Below are positions 17,061-27,111 of a DNA stretch of 64,000 bases, one piece after another. The translations under genes and the position numbers were made by a program. The first letter of the stretch is position 1; each line of letters opens with the position of its first letter. The stretch is from the NCBI RefSeq assembly GCF_003337555.1, contig NZ_QPJK01000009.1, positions 186,001 through 250,000 of the forward strand. Reading direction: 5' to 3'. The notes under the pieces are model-generated. The model did no database searches. It was not told where the DNA came from and saw only the letters and a program-made list of their open reading frames with translations. Source of the stretch: Pseudorhodoferax soli (GTDB lineage: Bacteria > Pseudomonadota > Gammaproteobacteria > Burkholderiales > Burkholderiaceae_C).

Positions 17061-17609
17061 TCAGCCGCCCGGCGGCAGGGATTCGGCGCCCGCCAGGTCC
17101 TCGTACCACAGGAAGGCATCGCAGCTGCCGGCCCAGTGGCGGTTGGTGTTGGGCCGCGTGCCCACGCCCACCAGCCGGCGGCCCGCCGCGTGGATCTTCT
17201 GCGCCAGCGGCAGGAAGTCGCTGTCGCCGCCCACCACCACCACGGTGCGGATGTGCGGGAAGCGCGCGAGGTCTTCCAGCGCGTCCAGGCTCAGCCGGAT
17301 GTCGGCGCCGTTCTTGGCCGCGCCGCCGGGCGGGAACATCTGCACCAGGTCCATGCCGGCCTGCATCAGCGCATCGCGGTAGCGGCTGAAGAACTGCCAG
17401 TTGCAGTAGGCACGGTGGATGGCCAGCGGGCCCTGGGCAATGGCCGCGGCGGTGACGGCCGCCACGTCGACCAGCGGCTCCTGCAGCTTGAAGCGCACGT
17501 CGGGCTTGGCGTAGTGGCCTTCGCCCAGGCGCGCCTCGACCAGGCTGGCGTGCAGGTTCTCGAAATCCCAGTACAGGGCAACGCGGGGCTGGTCGTGGTC
17601 ATGGGGCAT
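17061..17609 (-). CDS. NYN domain protein (PIN-like nuclease fold)
   Basis: A 182-residue cytoplasmic protein of the NYN (LabA/DUF88) family, a PIN-like nuclease fold expected to cleave RNA with metal ions. Acidic motifs are in place: ALYWDFENLHASL (residues 11-23), GADIRLSLDAL near 101-111 and VVVVGGDSDFLPL near 123-135. No extra domain is attached. The gene follows trehalase by 24 bases and precedes moeA by 44 bases on the same strand, but nothing ties it functionally to either. The substrate is unknown. Confidence 0.86.
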   Translation of the reverse strand: MPHDHDQPRVALYWDFENLHASLVEARLGEGHYAKPDVRFKLQEPLVDVAAVTAAAIAQGPLAIHRAYCNWQFFSRYRDALMQAGMDLVQMFPPGGAAKNGADIRLSLDALEDLARFPHIRTVVVVGGDSDFLPLAQKIHAAGRRLVGVGTRPNTNRHWAGSCDAFLWYEDLAGAESLPPGG

Positions 17610-17633
17610 GGGGGGCGATCGTAGCCGGCGCCG

Positions 17634-19241
17634 TCACAGCCATTGGCGCGTGACGCCGTTGGTCCAGCCGAAGCCGTCCTGCAGCGGGTACTCGCCACCG
17701 CTGCCGCCGCTGGCCTCGGGATGCGCGTGCAGCGCGTACTTCTCCACCAGCCGGTGCTCGCGCTGGTAGACCGCGTCCACGGTGCGCAGCCAGCGCGCGC
17801 GGATTTCGCCGGCCAGTGCGTCGCAGCCGTAGGCCGCCAGGCCCTCGGCCGCCATCCACTGCAGCGGTGCCCAGCCGTTCGGCCGGTCCCATTGCTCGGC
17901 GCTGCACTGCTCGGTGGCGGCCAGGCCGCCGGGCACCAGCAGCCGGCGCGCCAGCGTGTCGGCCAGGCGCGTGGCCTGCGCCGCGCTGGCTGTGCGCGTG
18001 AACAGCGGCGTGGCGGTGGCCGCGTTCAAGCCCCGGCGCGGCGTTTGCTCGGGCCAGTCCAGGTCGAGCCAGGCGCCGGCCTCTTCGTTCCACAGCCAGC
18101 GGTCCATGGCCGCGCGGCGCGCGCCGGCCAGCGCCTGGTGCCGGCGCGCCGTGGCGGCATCGCCGGCCTGCGCGGCCAGCTGGGCGATGCGGCTTTCCAG
18201 CTGGTGCAGCAGCGCGTTGAGGTCCACCGGCAGGATGCGCGTGGTGCGGATGGTGGCCAGCGCCTGCAGCCGGCCGGCGCCGGCCGGTGGCGTGCCGAGC
18301 CAGCGGCTGCTGAAGTCCCAGCCCGATTCGGCAGCGGCGCGCAGGTCGCGGAACACCTCGGCCGCCGGACGCTGCGGCGCGGCCGCGGCGGTGGCCACGT
18401 CCTCGCGCCAGGCTTCCTCGCGCGGCTGGGCGCGCTCGTCCCAGTAGCGGTTGAGCAGCGCGCCATCGGACAGGCGCACCACGCGCCGGTGGGCCTGGCC
18501 CGGGGCCAGCGCCTGGGCACCGTCCATCCAGAACGCATGCTCGCGCAGCAGCTGCGGCAGGTAGCGCAGCGCGCCCTGGCCGCCGCAGCCTTCGCACAGC
18601 GCGACCATGCAGGCGAACAGCGGTGGCTGCGAGCGGCTCAGGTAGTAGGTGCGCGTGCCGTTGGGCACATGGCCGAAGCGCTCGATCAGGTAGGCGAAGT
18701 TGTCGGTCATCGCATGCAGCAGCTGCGTGCGGCCGCTGGCCGCCAGGCCCAGCATGGTGAAGTACGAATCCCAGTAGTACATCTCGACGAAGCGCCCGCC
18801 GGGCACCACGTAGGGGTGCGGCAGCGCCAGCAACGAGCCGCGGTGCGGGTGCTGGTCCGGGTGGCGGGTGAGTTCGTCCCAGAGCCGGTCGATGTGGTGG
18901 CGCAGGTCCTGTGCCGGCGCCTCGGCCTGGCTGGCCAGCGCCGGCCGTTGCGGCGCGAAGTGCGTGGCGACGAAGCTGCGCAGGTCGAAACCAGGCGCCG
19001 TACAGGCCTGCCGGTAGGCCGCGAGGATCTCCTGCGGCGCGCCCAGCGGCGCGCAGTCGGGGAAGGTCTTGCTGTCGGCGAACACGGCCTCGCGCTGCAC
19101 CGCCACGAACAGCTCTTCGTAGCGGTCGGCCGGCGTGTGCGTGTCCGGCGGCGGGTGGCGTTCGGCGGCGGCGTGGCGGCCGGCGGGTTCGGTGTGGATG
19201 CCTGCGGAGGCGGGCGGTGCGTTCTGCATGGACGCGCTCAT
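17634..19241 (-). CDS. treF: Alpha,alpha-trehalase, glycoside hydrolase family 37
   Basis: Hydrolyses trehalose to two glucose molecules. The 535-residue protein shows the trehalase signatures PGGRFVEMYYWDSYF (near 165) and QWDRPNGWAPLQ (near 440). The catalytic acid is in ESGWDFSSRWLG and the base in GGSGGEYPLQDGFGWTNG. The N-terminal 40 residues are hydrophilic and His/Pro-rich with no signal peptide, which favours a cytoplasmic TreF-type enzyme. Start ATG 19241; an alternative Met is at residue 5. No trehalose synthesis or transport gene is nearby. It is the first gene of a minus-strand run ending in the moeA genes, though co-transcription is uncertain. Confidence 0.93.
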   Translation of the reverse strand: MSASMQNAPPASAGIHTEPAGRHAAAERHPPPDTHTPADRYEELFVAVQREAVFADSKTFPDCAPLGAPQEILAAYRQACTAPGFDLRSFVATHFAPQRPALASQAEAPAQDLRHHIDRLWDELTRHPDQHPHRGSLLALPHPYVVPGGRFVEMYYWDSYFTMLGLAASGRTQLLHAMTDNFAYLIERFGHVPNGTRTYYLSRSQPPLFACMVALCEGCGGQGALRYLPQLLREHAFWMDGAQALAPGQAHRRVVRLSDGALLNRYWDERAQPREEAWREDVATAAAAPQRPAAEVFRDLRAAAESGWDFSSRWLGTPPAGAGRLQALATIRTTRILPVDLNALLHQLESRIAQLAAQAGDAATARRHQALAGARRAAMDRWLWNEEAGAWLDLDWPEQTPRRGLNAATATPLFTRTASAAQATRLADTLARRLLVPGGLAATEQCSAEQWDRPNGWAPLQWMAAEGLAAYGCDALAGEIRARWLRTVDAVYQREHRLVEKYALHAHPEASGGSGGEYPLQDGFGWTNGVTRQWL

Positions 19242-19301
19242 CTTGCCTTGTCCGACCGCTGCGCGCTGTCGGTCAACGCCGATCGCGCCGCGGCTGGCGC
19301 C

Positions 19302-19724
19302 TCAGGGCCCGTCCTGCACCAGCCGCTTGCCCAGCGGCACGGCCTCGTCCACCGCATAGCCCAGCCGGCGGTAGAAGGCCAGCACGGCGCTGTTGCCCGA
19401 GCGCACGAGCAGGCTGACCTTGGGGCAGCCCAGGGCGAGGAAGGCCTGCTCGACGTGCTGCATCAGCGCAGCGCCATGCCCGCGGCCCTGCAGCCCCGGC
19501 GCCACGGCCAGGTAATTGACCCAGCCACGGTGGCCTTCGTAGCCGGCCATCACGCTGGCCACGACGCGGCCGTCCAGCTCCCCGACGAGGAACAGCTCGC
19601 GCTGCACCGTGAGCTTGCGCGCGATGTCCTTGTGCGGGTCGTTCCAGGGGCGGGTCAGGCCACAGGCCTGCCAGAGCGCGACGACGGCGGGCTCGTCGGC
19701 TTCCAGGTAGGGGCGGATCTGCAT
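19302..19724 (-). CDS. GNAT family acetyltransferase, YpeA-like
   Basis: A 140-residue single-domain GNAT acetyltransferase resembling E. coli YpeA. It begins MQIRPYLEADEPAVVALW, has the acetyl-CoA pyrophosphate-binding loop in VAPGLQGRGHGAAL (near 75-88), and a C-terminal NSAVLAFYRRLGY typical of the fold. The acceptor substrate cannot be predicted. It sits alone between the EamA exporter and trehalase on the minus strand with 60 and 104 base gaps. Confidence 0.88.
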   Translation of the reverse strand: MQIRPYLEADEPAVVALWQACGLTRPWNDPHKDIARKLTVQRELFLVGELDGRVVASVMAGYEGHRGWVNYLAVAPGLQGRGHGAALMQHVEQAFLALGCPKVSLLVRSGNSAVLAFYRRLGYAVDEAVPLGKRLVQDGP

Positions 19725-19828
19725 GGGTCCTCGGTGGGCAAGGGCGCGGCAGGCCGCGGGCCGGGCAATCTACCGCAGACCGGCGGCGGGCCTGCCGGCC
19801 GCAGCCGCCCAGGCAGCGGCCGCCGCGT

Positions 19829-20743
19829 TCAGCGCCGGCTGCGCGACAGCAGCACGATGCCGGCCAACACCACCAGCGTGCCGGCCAGCTGGATGGGCGC
19901 CAGCCATTGGTCCAGCACCGCCCAGCCGATGAAGAGGGTGGCGATGGGCTCGACGTTCATCATGGGCGCGTTGCGCGCCATGTCCAGCCGCGGCACCGAG
20001 ACGAACAGCAGCGTGAAGCCGGTGCAGTACAGCAGCATCAGCAGCGCCAGCCCGGTCCAGCCCGGCGCATGCTGCGGCCAGGCCAGGCCGCCGGGTACGG
20101 CCCCGGCGGCCCCGGCGATGGCCATGCTCACGCAGACCGTCAGCATGGCGTAGAAGCTGCGCACCGTGCCGGGCAGCGTGGCGAGCCGGCGGTCGGTGAT
20201 CCACAGGCTGCATGCGAACACGGTGGCGGCCGTCAGCGCGAAGGCCACGCCTGCGCCCCAGGCGATGCCGCTGCCGCCGCCGCGCGCCTCGGCCAGCCGC
20301 GCCGGCACGTCCAGCGCCAGCAGCAGGCCCGCCAGCACGATGCCCATCACCAGGCAGGCGCGCCGCGTCGGTCGCGGTCCACCCGTGGCCCAGTTCAGCA
20401 AGGCCAGCAGCACCGGGAAGGTGTTGGCCACCAGCAGCGCCAGGGCCACCGGGATGCGCGCCACGGCCGAGTACAGGCACAGGCTCTGCACGGCCAGCAG
20501 CAGGCCCAGCAGCAGCTGCCAGCCGCCGGTGCCGGCCGGCAGCGCCAGCCGCTCGCGGCGCCAGGCGACCAGCGTGCCCAGCACCAGCAGGGCCGTGCCA
20601 GCCCGGCACAGGATGGCCGTCAGCACGCCGGCCCCGTCGTCGAAGGCCAGCCGCGCGGCCACATGGTTGCCCGCGAAGCAGCAGGCGATGGCGGCGATCA
20701 GCAGCAGGGCGGTGGGGCGAGGCAGCAGGGCGGGGGCGGGCAT
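19829..20743 (-). CDS. EamA/RhaT family (DMT) transporter
   Basis: A 304-residue inner-membrane transporter of the drug/metabolite superfamily, made of two EamA repeats with about ten hydrophobic helices. FAGNHVAARLAFDD at the N-terminus and MMNVEPIATLFIGWAVL in the second repeat are typical. Such proteins usually export amino acids or other metabolites; the substrate here is unknown. It follows the LysR gene by 54 bases on the same strand, so that regulator could control it. Confidence 0.87.
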   Translation of the reverse strand: MPAPALLPRPTALLLIAAIACCFAGNHVAARLAFDDGAGVLTAILCRAGTALLVLGTLVAWRRERLALPAGTGGWQLLLGLLLAVQSLCLYSAVARIPVALALLVANTFPVLLALLNWATGGPRPTRRACLVMGIVLAGLLLALDVPARLAEARGGGSGIAWGAGVAFALTAATVFACSLWITDRRLATLPGTVRSFYAMLTVCVSMAIAGAAGAVPGGLAWPQHAPGWTGLALLMLLYCTGFTLLFVSVPRLDMARNAPMMNVEPIATLFIGWAVLDQWLAPIQLAGTLVVLAGIVLLSRSRR

Positions 20744-20797
20744 GGGGCGCGGATTGTGCCCGGCGCGGCGCTGTGCCTATGGCGCGTCTGCGCAGCA

Positions 20798-21703
20798 TCA
20801 GAGCCGCTGGCAGAACTCCACCAGGTGCGCGCGGAACCAGCGGTGTCCGGCGTCGTCTTCCGCATTGCCATGCCACAGCAGATAGACGGGGAACTGCGGC
20901 GTGCGCAGCGGTACCGCATGGGCCTTGAGCCGGAAGTGGTCGGCGTAGAGTTGTCCCATGCGGCGCGGCAGGGTGCAGACGAGGTCGCTGGTTTGCACCA
21001 GCACCGGCATCGACAGGAAGTGCGGCACCGTCACCGCGATGTGGCGCGACAGGCCGCGCTTGGCCAGCGCCAGGTCGATCATGGGGCGTGAGTGGCCCTG
21101 GTGCGCCAACACCACGTGGCGCAGTGTGAGGTAGGTCTCCAGGCCCAGCCGCTCGCCCACCAGCGGGTGGTCGCGCCGGGCCAGCGTCAACAGGCTCTCG
21201 GTCAGCACACAGGTGCTGTGCACGGCCGGGTCCTGCGGAGCGAAGTAGTCGAGCGCGAGGTCCACCGTGCCCTCGCGCAGTTCGGCATGCAGCTGCGCGC
21301 CGGGCTCGGGCCGGATGCGGATGCGGATGCCCGGCGCGGCCTGGCCCAGCCATTCGATGAAGCGCGGCAGCACCACGGTCTCGCCGTAGTCCTCCGCCGC
21401 CACCACGAACTCGCGCTCGGCGTTCGCGTAGTCGAAGTCGTCGCCGCCGCGCAGCCCGCGTTCCAGCAGCGCGAGCGCCTGGCGGATCGGCTCGGCCAGC
21501 GTTTTGGCGCGGGGTGTCGGCGCCATGCCCTGCGCGCTGCGCTCGAACAGCGCGTCGCCCAGCCGCTCGCGCAGGCGGGCCAGCGCATTGCTGACCGTGG
21601 GCTGCGACAGGTGCAGCTTGGCGGCGGCGCGCGAGATGCTGCGCTCGGTGTAGACCGCGTCGAACACCAGCAGCAGGTTCAGGTCCAGCGTGCGCAGGTT
21701 CAT
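20798..21703 (-). CDS. LysR family transcriptional regulator
   Basis: A 301-residue LysR regulator. The N-terminal winged helix is evident (LDLNLLLVFDAVYTERSISR, then LHLSQPTVSNALARLRERLGD), followed by the inducer-binding domain with QTSDLVCTLPRRM. NodD/LeuO-type features (DLNLLLVFD) place it in that subgroup. ATG 21703 is the start; an upstream extension would run through the promoter region. It is divergent from the acyl-CoA cluster that begins at 21807 and is the probable regulator of it. Confidence 0.92.
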   Translation of the reverse strand: MNLRTLDLNLLLVFDAVYTERSISRAAAKLHLSQPTVSNALARLRERLGDALFERSAQGMAPTPRAKTLAEPIRQALALLERGLRGGDDFDYANAEREFVVAAEDYGETVVLPRFIEWLGQAAPGIRIRIRPEPGAQLHAELREGTVDLALDYFAPQDPAVHSTCVLTESLLTLARRDHPLVGERLGLETYLTLRHVVLAHQGHSRPMIDLALAKRGLSRHIAVTVPHFLSMPVLVQTSDLVCTLPRRMGQLYADHFRLKAHAVPLRTPQFPVYLLWHGNAEDDAGHRWFRAHLVEFCQRL

Positions 21704-21806
21704 GGACCCCTCTATTTGGAATCTGAATATTCTGCATTTGCTATCAAAAGTTGTCGAATAGTCCTGCGCTTTTGAGAATGGCGCAAACGAATCAACGGAG
21801 ACAACG
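21704..21806. promoter_or_regulatory. Divergent promoter region of LysR gene and acyl-CoA cluster
   Basis: This stretch is markedly richer in A and T than its surroundings. It contains the perfect palindrome GAATATTC at 21725-21732 and T/A-rich sequence on both sides (CTATTTGG, GCTATCAAAAG), compatible with a LysR-type operator. A Shine-Dalgarno-like GGAGA lies just before the ATG at 21807. Assignment as operator is inference from position and symmetry. Confidence 0.45.
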
Positions 21807-22052
21807 ATGGCCGAACCGCAAGCTATCGAAGCGCCGGTGCTGCTCGACCGCCCCGCCGAGGGCGTGGCGCGGCTGACGCTGAACGGGCCGCTGGCGCGCA
21901 ACGCACCCAACTTCGCGCCGCGCCAGGCGCTGGCCGATGCCTTCGACGCGCTGGAGCGCCGCGCCGTCGCGCTGCTGTTCGACACCGGCGGCCAGAAGGA
22001 AGGCATGCGTGCCTTCGCAGAACACCGTGCGCCGGCCTTCACCGGCCGCTGA
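21807..22052 (+). pseudogene. Enoyl-CoA hydratase remnant with large internal in-frame deletion
   Basis: An intact 81-codon frame whose two halves resemble the two ends of an enoyl-CoA hydratase/isomerase. Residues 1-50 match the N-terminus (VLLDRPAEGVARLTLNGPLARNA) and residues 52-81 match the C-terminus (VALLFDTGGQKEGMRAFAEH, then RAPAFTGR). The roughly 180 residues between, with the oxyanion-hole glycines and catalytic acid of the crotonase fold, are absent. A normal hydratase has about 260 residues. A ribosome-binding site (GGAGA) precedes the ATG, so the short protein could be made, but it cannot be an active hydratase. It is the first gene of the cluster. Confidence 0.7.
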
Positions 22053-22085
22053 CCCTTCACCCACCACCACACGAGGACGCATTCG

Positions 22086-23294
22086 ATGCCCCAAGACGTT
22101 GCCATCGTCGGCTATGGACGCACGCCGTACAGCCGTGCCAAGCCCGGCGAGACGCTCCACACGGTCGACGAGTACATCGCCTGGGCCGCCGAGCTGGCGC
22201 TGCACAAGGCCGGCCTGTCCAAGAACGACTTCGACGGCCAGGGACTGGGCGTGGCCCATGCCGAGACCGCGCACACGGTGAACTGGTCGGCCGCGACCGC
22301 CGAGAACCTGGGCATCAGCCCGCAGATCCTGCTGCGCGCCGACCAGGGCGGCGCCTCGGCCTCGGCCCTGCTGATCCGCGCGGCCGGCATGATCCGCGCC
22401 GGCATCGTCGACCGCGTGCTCGTCGTCGGTGCCGACACGCCGCTGAACATCCCCTCGGCCGCGCCGGGTCTGCCGCTGTCGCCCGAGCGCACGCGCGGCG
22501 TCTACTGGGATTTTCAGGGCCCGTTCGGCGTGATGGGCGCCACCGCGCAGTTCGCGCTGGTGCTCACGCGCTACATGCACCAGTACCCGGGCCTGCGCTT
22601 CGAGACGCTGGGCAAGATCGCCGCCAGCAACCGCTTCCATGCCTCGCTGCACGAGGGCGCGATCTACCGCAAGCCCTTCACCGTCGACGAGTACATGGCC
22701 TCGCGCATGCTGTCCGACCCGATCCGGCTGCTCGACTGCGTGCCCATCGTCAACGGCGGCCTGGCCTATGTGGTCACCTCGGGCGAAACCGCCCGCGGCC
22801 TCACCGACAGGCCGGTCTGGCTGCGCGGCTTTAGCGAGGCCAACAACTACTACCACGGCGCGCGCACGCTGCCGGACATCACGACAACGGGGTTCGCCGT
22901 CTCGGCGCCCGCGGCGCTGGCGATGGCCGGCGTGGCGCATGCCGACATCGACTTCTTCCAGCCCTACGACGATTACCCCTTCATTTCGATGATGACGGTG
23001 GAGGACTGGGGCTTTTGCAAGAAGGGCGAGGGCGCGCGCTTCATCGACGAACACGACCTGCGCTTCGACGGCGACTTCCCGCTGTCCACCGACGGCGGCC
23101 AGCTCTCGGGCGGGCAGCCGGGCGGCGCCATCGGCGGCTTCATGCCGCTGATCGAGGCCGTGACCCAGTTGCGCGGCGAGGCCGGCGCGCGGCAGGTGAA
23201 GAACGCGCGCATCGGCGCGGCCTGCGGCTTCGGCGGCATCCCGTACGGACGCCCCGGCCGCAGCTGCGTGTCCATCGTCCTGTCGAACGAATGA
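22086..23294 (+). CDS. Thiolase-superfamily protein lacking catalytic Cys/His (SCP2-thiolase/Ltp2-like)
   Basis: A 402-residue thiolase-fold protein, often annotated as acetyl-CoA acetyltransferase. The usual nucleophilic Cys region reads [10 protein letters not shown] (85-94) without Cys, and the GHP motif reads GGQPGGA (343-349) without His. Cys380 in AACGFGG and Tyr294/Tyr297 in QPYDDYPF remain. Such noncanonical members, for example Ltp2, act as retro-aldolases or acyl-CoA carriers together with a DUF35 partner; the next gene is a DUF35 protein overlapping by 4 bases (ATGA). A classical thiolase reaction is therefore doubtful. Confidence 0.87.
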   Translation: MPQDVAIVGYGRTPYSRAKPGETLHTVDEYIAWAAELALHKAGLSKNDFDGQGLGVAHAETAHTVNWSAATAENLGISPQILLRADQGGASASALLIRAAGMIRAGIVDRVLVVGADTPLNIPSAAPGLPLSPERTRGVYWDFQGPFGVMGATAQFALVLTRYMHQYPGLRFETLGKIAASNRFHASLHEGAIYRKPFTVDEYMASRMLSDPIRLLDCVPIVNGGLAYVVTSGETARGLTDRPVWLRGFSEANNYYHGARTLPDITTTGFAVSAPAALAMAGVAHADIDFFQPYDDYPFISMMTVEDWGFCKKGEGARFIDEHDLRFDGDFPLSTDGGQLSGGQPGGAIGGFMPLIEAVTQLRGEAGARQVKNARIGAACGFGGIPYGRPGRSCVSIVLSNE

Positions 23295-23722
23295 GCTCCA
23301 CCATGTCCGAACCCACCCTGCACAAGCCGCTGCCCACCCTCACCGACCAGACGCGCCCGTTCTGGACCGCCGCGAAAGAAGGCCGCCTGGTGCTGCAGAA
23401 ATGCCAGCGCTGCGCCACCTTCAACTTCCACCCCAAGCCCTGGTGCATCGAATGCGGTGCGCGCGAACTGCAGTGGACCGACGCGCGCCCCACAGGCACC
23501 GTGTACTCGCACACCGTGTCGCGCACGGTGGCGATGAACTACCCCGGCTGGGAGGCCGACCTGCCGGTGGTGCTCTGCCTGATCGACCTGGACGACGGCG
23601 CGCGGCTCTATGCCCAACTCACCGACTGCAGGCCCGAGGACGTGCGCGTGGGCATGCGGGTCGGCGTGCACTTCGAGGCGATCTCCGAAGACGCCGGCAT
23701 CCCCAAGTTCCATCCGCTATGA
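23291..23722 (+). CDS. DUF35 / zinc-ribbon OB-fold protein
   Basis: A 143-residue acyl-CoA-associated OB-fold protein. An N-terminal rubredoxin-like zinc ribbon is formed by CQRC and CIEC (near residues 37-57), then an OB-fold beta domain ending [18 protein letters not shown]35 proteins pair with thiolase-like enzymes and are needed for their activity or stability. ATG 23291 overlaps the thiolase stop; a second Met at 23303 is possible. The downstream overlap with the acyl-CoA dehydrogenase start is also 4 bases. Cysteine spacing supports zinc binding. Confidence 0.9.
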   Translation: MSSTMSEPTLHKPLPTLTDQTRPFWTAAKEGRLVLQKCQRCATFNFHPKPWCIECGARELQWTDARPTGTVYSHTVSRTVAMNYPGWEADLPVVLCLIDLDDGARLYAQLTDCRPEDVRVGMRVGVHFEAISEDAGIPKFHPL

Positions 23723-24942
23723 CCGCCACCGCCGATCCCGACCGCCACACCCTGCGGCGTGCCGCGATGCAGGGCGTCGCCTTCGACTGGCAGGACCCGC
23801 TGTGCATGGACGCCTTGCTCAGCGAGGAGGAACGCATGGTGCGTGACAGCGCGCGCAGCTACGCCCAGGAGCGGCTCATGCCGCGCATCCTGATGGCGCA
23901 CCGCCACGAGGAATTCGACGTGGCCGTCATGCGCGAGATGGGCGAGCTGGGCTTCCTGGGCGCGACCATCGAGGGCTTCGGCTGCGCCGGCATCAGCTAC
24001 GTGGGCTACGGCCTGATCGCGCGCGAGTTCGAGCGCGTGGACACGGCCTTCCGCTCGGCGCTGGGCGTGCAGAGCACCTTGTCGATGATGCCCATCTACC
24101 TGTTCGGCAGCCAGGCGCAGCGCGAGCGCTACCTGCCCGCCATGGCGCGGGCCGAGCGGCTCGGCTGTTTCGGCCTGACCGAGCCCGACCATGGCTCCGA
24201 CCCCGGCTCCATGGCGGCGCGCGCGCGCCAGGTCGAGGGCGGCTGGCGGCTGTCGGGCACCAAGACCTGGATCACGCATGCGCCCATCGCCGACCTCATG
24301 GTGGTGTGGGCCAAGGACGACGAAGGCCAGGTGCGCGGCTTCATCCTGGAGCGCGGCATGCAGGGCTTGGCCACCTCGAAGATCGAGGGCAAGTTCTCGG
24401 TGCGCGCCTCGCCCACCGGGCAGATCCTGATGGACGACGTGTTCGTGCCCGAGTCCCAGCGGCTGCCAGGTGCCGAGGGCATCGGCGCGCCGTTCGCCTG
24501 CCTGAACAACGCGCGCTTTGGCATCTGCTGGGGCGCCATGGGCGCGGCCGAGTTCTGCTGGCATGCCGCGCGCCAGTACGCACTGGACCGCAAGCAGTTC
24601 GGCCGTCCGCTGGCGGCCAACCAGCTCGTGCAGAAGAAGCTGGCCGACATGCAGACCGAGATCACGCTCGGCCTGCACGCCTGCCTGCAGCTCAGCCGCC
24701 TGCGCGACGACGGCCGCGCCAGCCCCGAGATGGTCTCGCTCATGAAGCGCAACTGCGCCGGCAAGGCGCTGGACATCGCGCGGCAGGCGCGCGACATCCA
24801 CGGCGGCAACGGCATCTCCGACGGCTACCACGTGATCCGCCATGTGCTGAACATGGAAACCGTGAACACGCTGGAAGGCACGCACGACATCCACGCGCTG
24901 GTCCTTGGCCGCGCACAGACCGGCATCTCGGCATTCACATGA
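23719..24942 (+). CDS. Acyl-CoA dehydrogenase, glutaryl-CoA dehydrogenase-like
   Basis: A 407-residue FAD-dependent acyl-CoA dehydrogenase. It resembles glutaryl-CoA dehydrogenases: [37 protein letters not shown] (FAD/substrate loop), [12 protein letters not shown], the [14 protein letters not shown] region, and [15 protein letters not shown], which holds the catalytic glutamate. Glutaryl-CoA or a related dicarboxyl-CoA is the likely substrate, but the cluster has no decarboxylation-specific marker I can verify. It starts at an ATGA overlap with the DUF35 gene and ends at an ATGA overlap with the acyl-CoA synthetase. Confidence 0.93.
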   Translation: MTATADPDRHTLRRAAMQGVAFDWQDPLCMDALLSEEERMVRDSARSYAQERLMPRILMAHRHEEFDVAVMREMGELGFLGATIEGFGCAGISYVGYGLIAREFERVDTAFRSALGVQSTLSMMPIYLFGSQAQRERYLPAMARAERLGCFGLTEPDHGSDPGSMAARARQVEGGWRLSGTKTWITHAPIADLMVVWAKDDEGQVRGFILERGMQGLATSKIEGKFSVRASPTGQILMDDVFVPESQRLPGAEGIGAPFACLNNARFGICWGAMGAAEFCWHAARQYALDRKQFGRPLAANQLVQKKLADMQTEITLGLHACLQLSRLRDDGRASPEMVSLMKRNCAGKALDIARQARDIHGGNGISDGYHVIRHVLNMETVNTLEGTHDIHALVLGRAQTGISAFT

Positions 24943-27059
24943 ACCCCACCGACACCTCCCCCCGCGCCCAGGTCATCGCGCGCCTGCTGCACCCACGCAG
25001 CATCGCCGTCGTCGGCGCCTCGGCCGACCTGGCCAAGATCAACGGCCGCCCGCTCAAGCACCTGATCGACAAGGGCTTCGGCGGCCGCATCCTGCCGGTC
25101 AACCCCAAGTACCGCGAGATCGCGGGCCTGGCGTGCTTTGCGGACATCGCCAGCCTGCCCGACGGTGTGGACATGGCCGTCGTCGCCGTGCCGGCCCGCG
25201 AGGTGGTGGCCAGCGTCGAAGCATTGGGCGCGCGCGGCGTGCCGGCGGCCGTGGTGTTCAGCTCGGGCTTCGGCGAGATGGGCGAGGCCGGCCGCGCGCT
25301 GGAGCAGCGCCTGGCCGACACGGCCCGGCGTGCCGGCGTGCTGCTGTGCGGACCCAACTGCCTGGGCTTCATCAACGCGTTCGAGAACGTGTACGCGACC
25401 TTCAGCCAGTACGCCGATGGCGAGACCGGGCCGGGGCCGATCGCCTTCGTCACCCAGTCCGGCGCCTTTGGCACGGCCATCGCGGCGCTGGTGCGCCAGC
25501 GCGGCCTGGGGCTGGGCTACTTCATCAACACCGGCAACGAGGCCGACCTGCAGTTCGCCGAACTCATGCTGGCCGTGGTGGAAGACCCGCGCATCCGCGT
25601 GGCGGCCGGCTACCTGGAGGGCCTGACCGATGGCGACGGCCTGGTGCGCCTGGCGCAGCGCTGCCGCGAACTGGGCAAGCCGCTGGTGTTGACCAAGGTC
25701 GGGCGCATGGCGTCGGGCGCACGCGCGGCGGCCTCGCACACAGGCGCGCTCGCCGTGGAGGACGCAGTGTTCGACGCGGTGATCCGGCAGCACGGTGTGC
25801 TGCGCGCGCGCAACGAGGAGCAGATGCTGGACATGCTGGAGGCGCTGGCGCAGCCGCGCGTCTGCGAGGGCTTCGGCCTGGGCATCGCCACGCAGTCCGG
25901 CGGCGCCGGCGTGATGATGGCCGATCGGGCCGAGGAGGTGGGCCTGGCCGTGCCCGAGCTGTCGGCCGCCACGCAGCAGCGGCTGGCCGCGGTGATGCCG
26001 GCCTTCGGCGCGGCCGGCAACCCGGTGGACGTGACGGGCCAGTTCGTCGCCCGGCCCGAGCTGCTGCGCGAATCGGTGGTCACGCTGCTGGACGATCCGC
26101 AGGTGCACATGGGCATCGTCTGGCTGCAGCTCATGACGGCGCACGTGGACAAGCTGGTCGGCATCTTCGAGGAGATCCAGGCGCGCACCACCAAGCCGTT
26201 CTTCGTCTGCTGGGTGGCCGCGCCGGCGGCGGCGCTGCAGCGCTTGCGCGCGCTGGGCATCGTGGTGTACGGCGCGGGCGAGCGGGCGGTGGAGGCGGCC
26301 GCTGCGCTGGCGCGCCACCACGCCGGCCGGCGCCGGCCGCCGCAGGCGCTGGAACGCAGTGCGCCCGCGGCCGCACCCGCCGGTGCCGCCGACCACCAGG
26401 GCATGCTGCCCAGCGTGCAGGCGGCGGCCTGGCTGCAGGCCGCTGGCGTGCCCATGGCGCCGGTGGTGCTGGCGCACGATGCCGACGCCGCCGTCGCCGC
26501 GTGGCGGTACTTCGGCGCGCCGGTGGCCCTGAAGGTCGAGTCGCCCGACATCGCCCACAAGACCGAGGTGGGCGGCGTGTTGCTCAGGCTGGACGACGAG
26601 GCGGCCGTGCGCGCAGGCGTCGCCACGCTGCGGGCCAACGCCGCGCGCCATGCACCGCAGGCGCGCATCGACGGCGTGCTGGTGCAGCCCATGGCGGCCG
26701 GCCATGTCGAGCTGGTGGTCGGCGTGCAGCGCGACCCGGTGTTCGGCATGGTGGTGATGGTGGGCAGCGGCGGCGTGCTCGTCGAGGTGCTCAAGGACGT
26801 GGCGTTCCGCCGTGCGCCCTTCGGCGTGGACGAGGGCCTTGCCATGCTGGCCGAACTGCGCATGGGCGCAGTGCTCGACGGCGTGCGCGGCCAGCCGGCC
26901 GTGGACCGCCGCGCCATCGCGCAGTTGCTGGCCGACCTGTCGCGCTGGGCCGCTGCCACGCCCCGGCTGGCCGAGCTGGACCTGAACCCGGTGCGCATCG
27001 GCGCGGACGGGCCGGTCGCCGTCGACTGCGTGATGGTGCTGCGTGACCCACCCGCCTGA
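24939..27059 (+). CDS. ADP-forming acyl-CoA (acetate-CoA) ligase family protein
   Basis: A 706-residue fused alpha-beta acyl-CoA synthetase of the NDP-forming type, which interconverts acyl-CoA, ADP and phosphate with acid, CoA and ATP. Order: CoA-binding Rossmann domain ([11 protein letters not shown] at 18-28), succinyl-CoA-synthetase-like flavodoxin domains with GPNCLGFIN and FVTQSGAFG, the phospho-histidine in [11 protein letters not shown], and an ATP-grasp domain at about 480-706 ([25 protein letters not shown]). It overlaps its upstream neighbour by 4 bases. Its likely role is activating or releasing the acid handled by the cluster; the substrate is unknown. Confidence 0.92.
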   Translation: MNPTDTSPRAQVIARLLHPRSIAVVGASADLAKINGRPLKHLIDKGFGGRILPVNPKYREIAGLACFADIASLPDGVDMAVVAVPAREVVASVEALGARGVPAAVVFSSGFGEMGEAGRALEQRLADTARRAGVLLCGPNCLGFINAFENVYATFSQYADGETGPGPIAFVTQSGAFGTAIAALVRQRGLGLGYFINTGNEADLQFAELMLAVVEDPRIRVAAGYLEGLTDGDGLVRLAQRCRELGKPLVLTKVGRMASGARAAASHTGALAVEDAVFDAVIRQHGVLRARNEEQMLDMLEALAQPRVCEGFGLGIATQSGGAGVMMADRAEEVGLAVPELSAATQQRLAAVMPAFGAAGNPVDVTGQFVARPELLRESVVTLLDDPQVHMGIVWLQLMTAHVDKLVGIFEEIQARTTKPFFVCWVAAPAAALQRLRALGIVVYGAGERAVEAAAALARHHAGRRRPPQALERSAPAAAPAGAADHQGMLPSVQAAAWLQAAGVPMAPVVLAHDADAAVAAWRYFGAPVALKVESPDIAHKTEVGGVLLRLDDEAAVRAGVATLRANAARHAPQARIDGVLVQPMAAGHVELVVGVQRDPVFGMVVMVGSGGVLVEVLKDVAFRRAPFGVDEGLAMLAELRMGAVLDGVRGQPAVDRRAIAQLLADLSRWAAATPRLAELDLNPVRIGADGPVAVDCVMVLRDPPA

Positions 27060-27111
27060 GCTTTTCCCGCGCGGCCTGCGCCGCATCCACAACACAGAAG
27101 GAGACATGACC

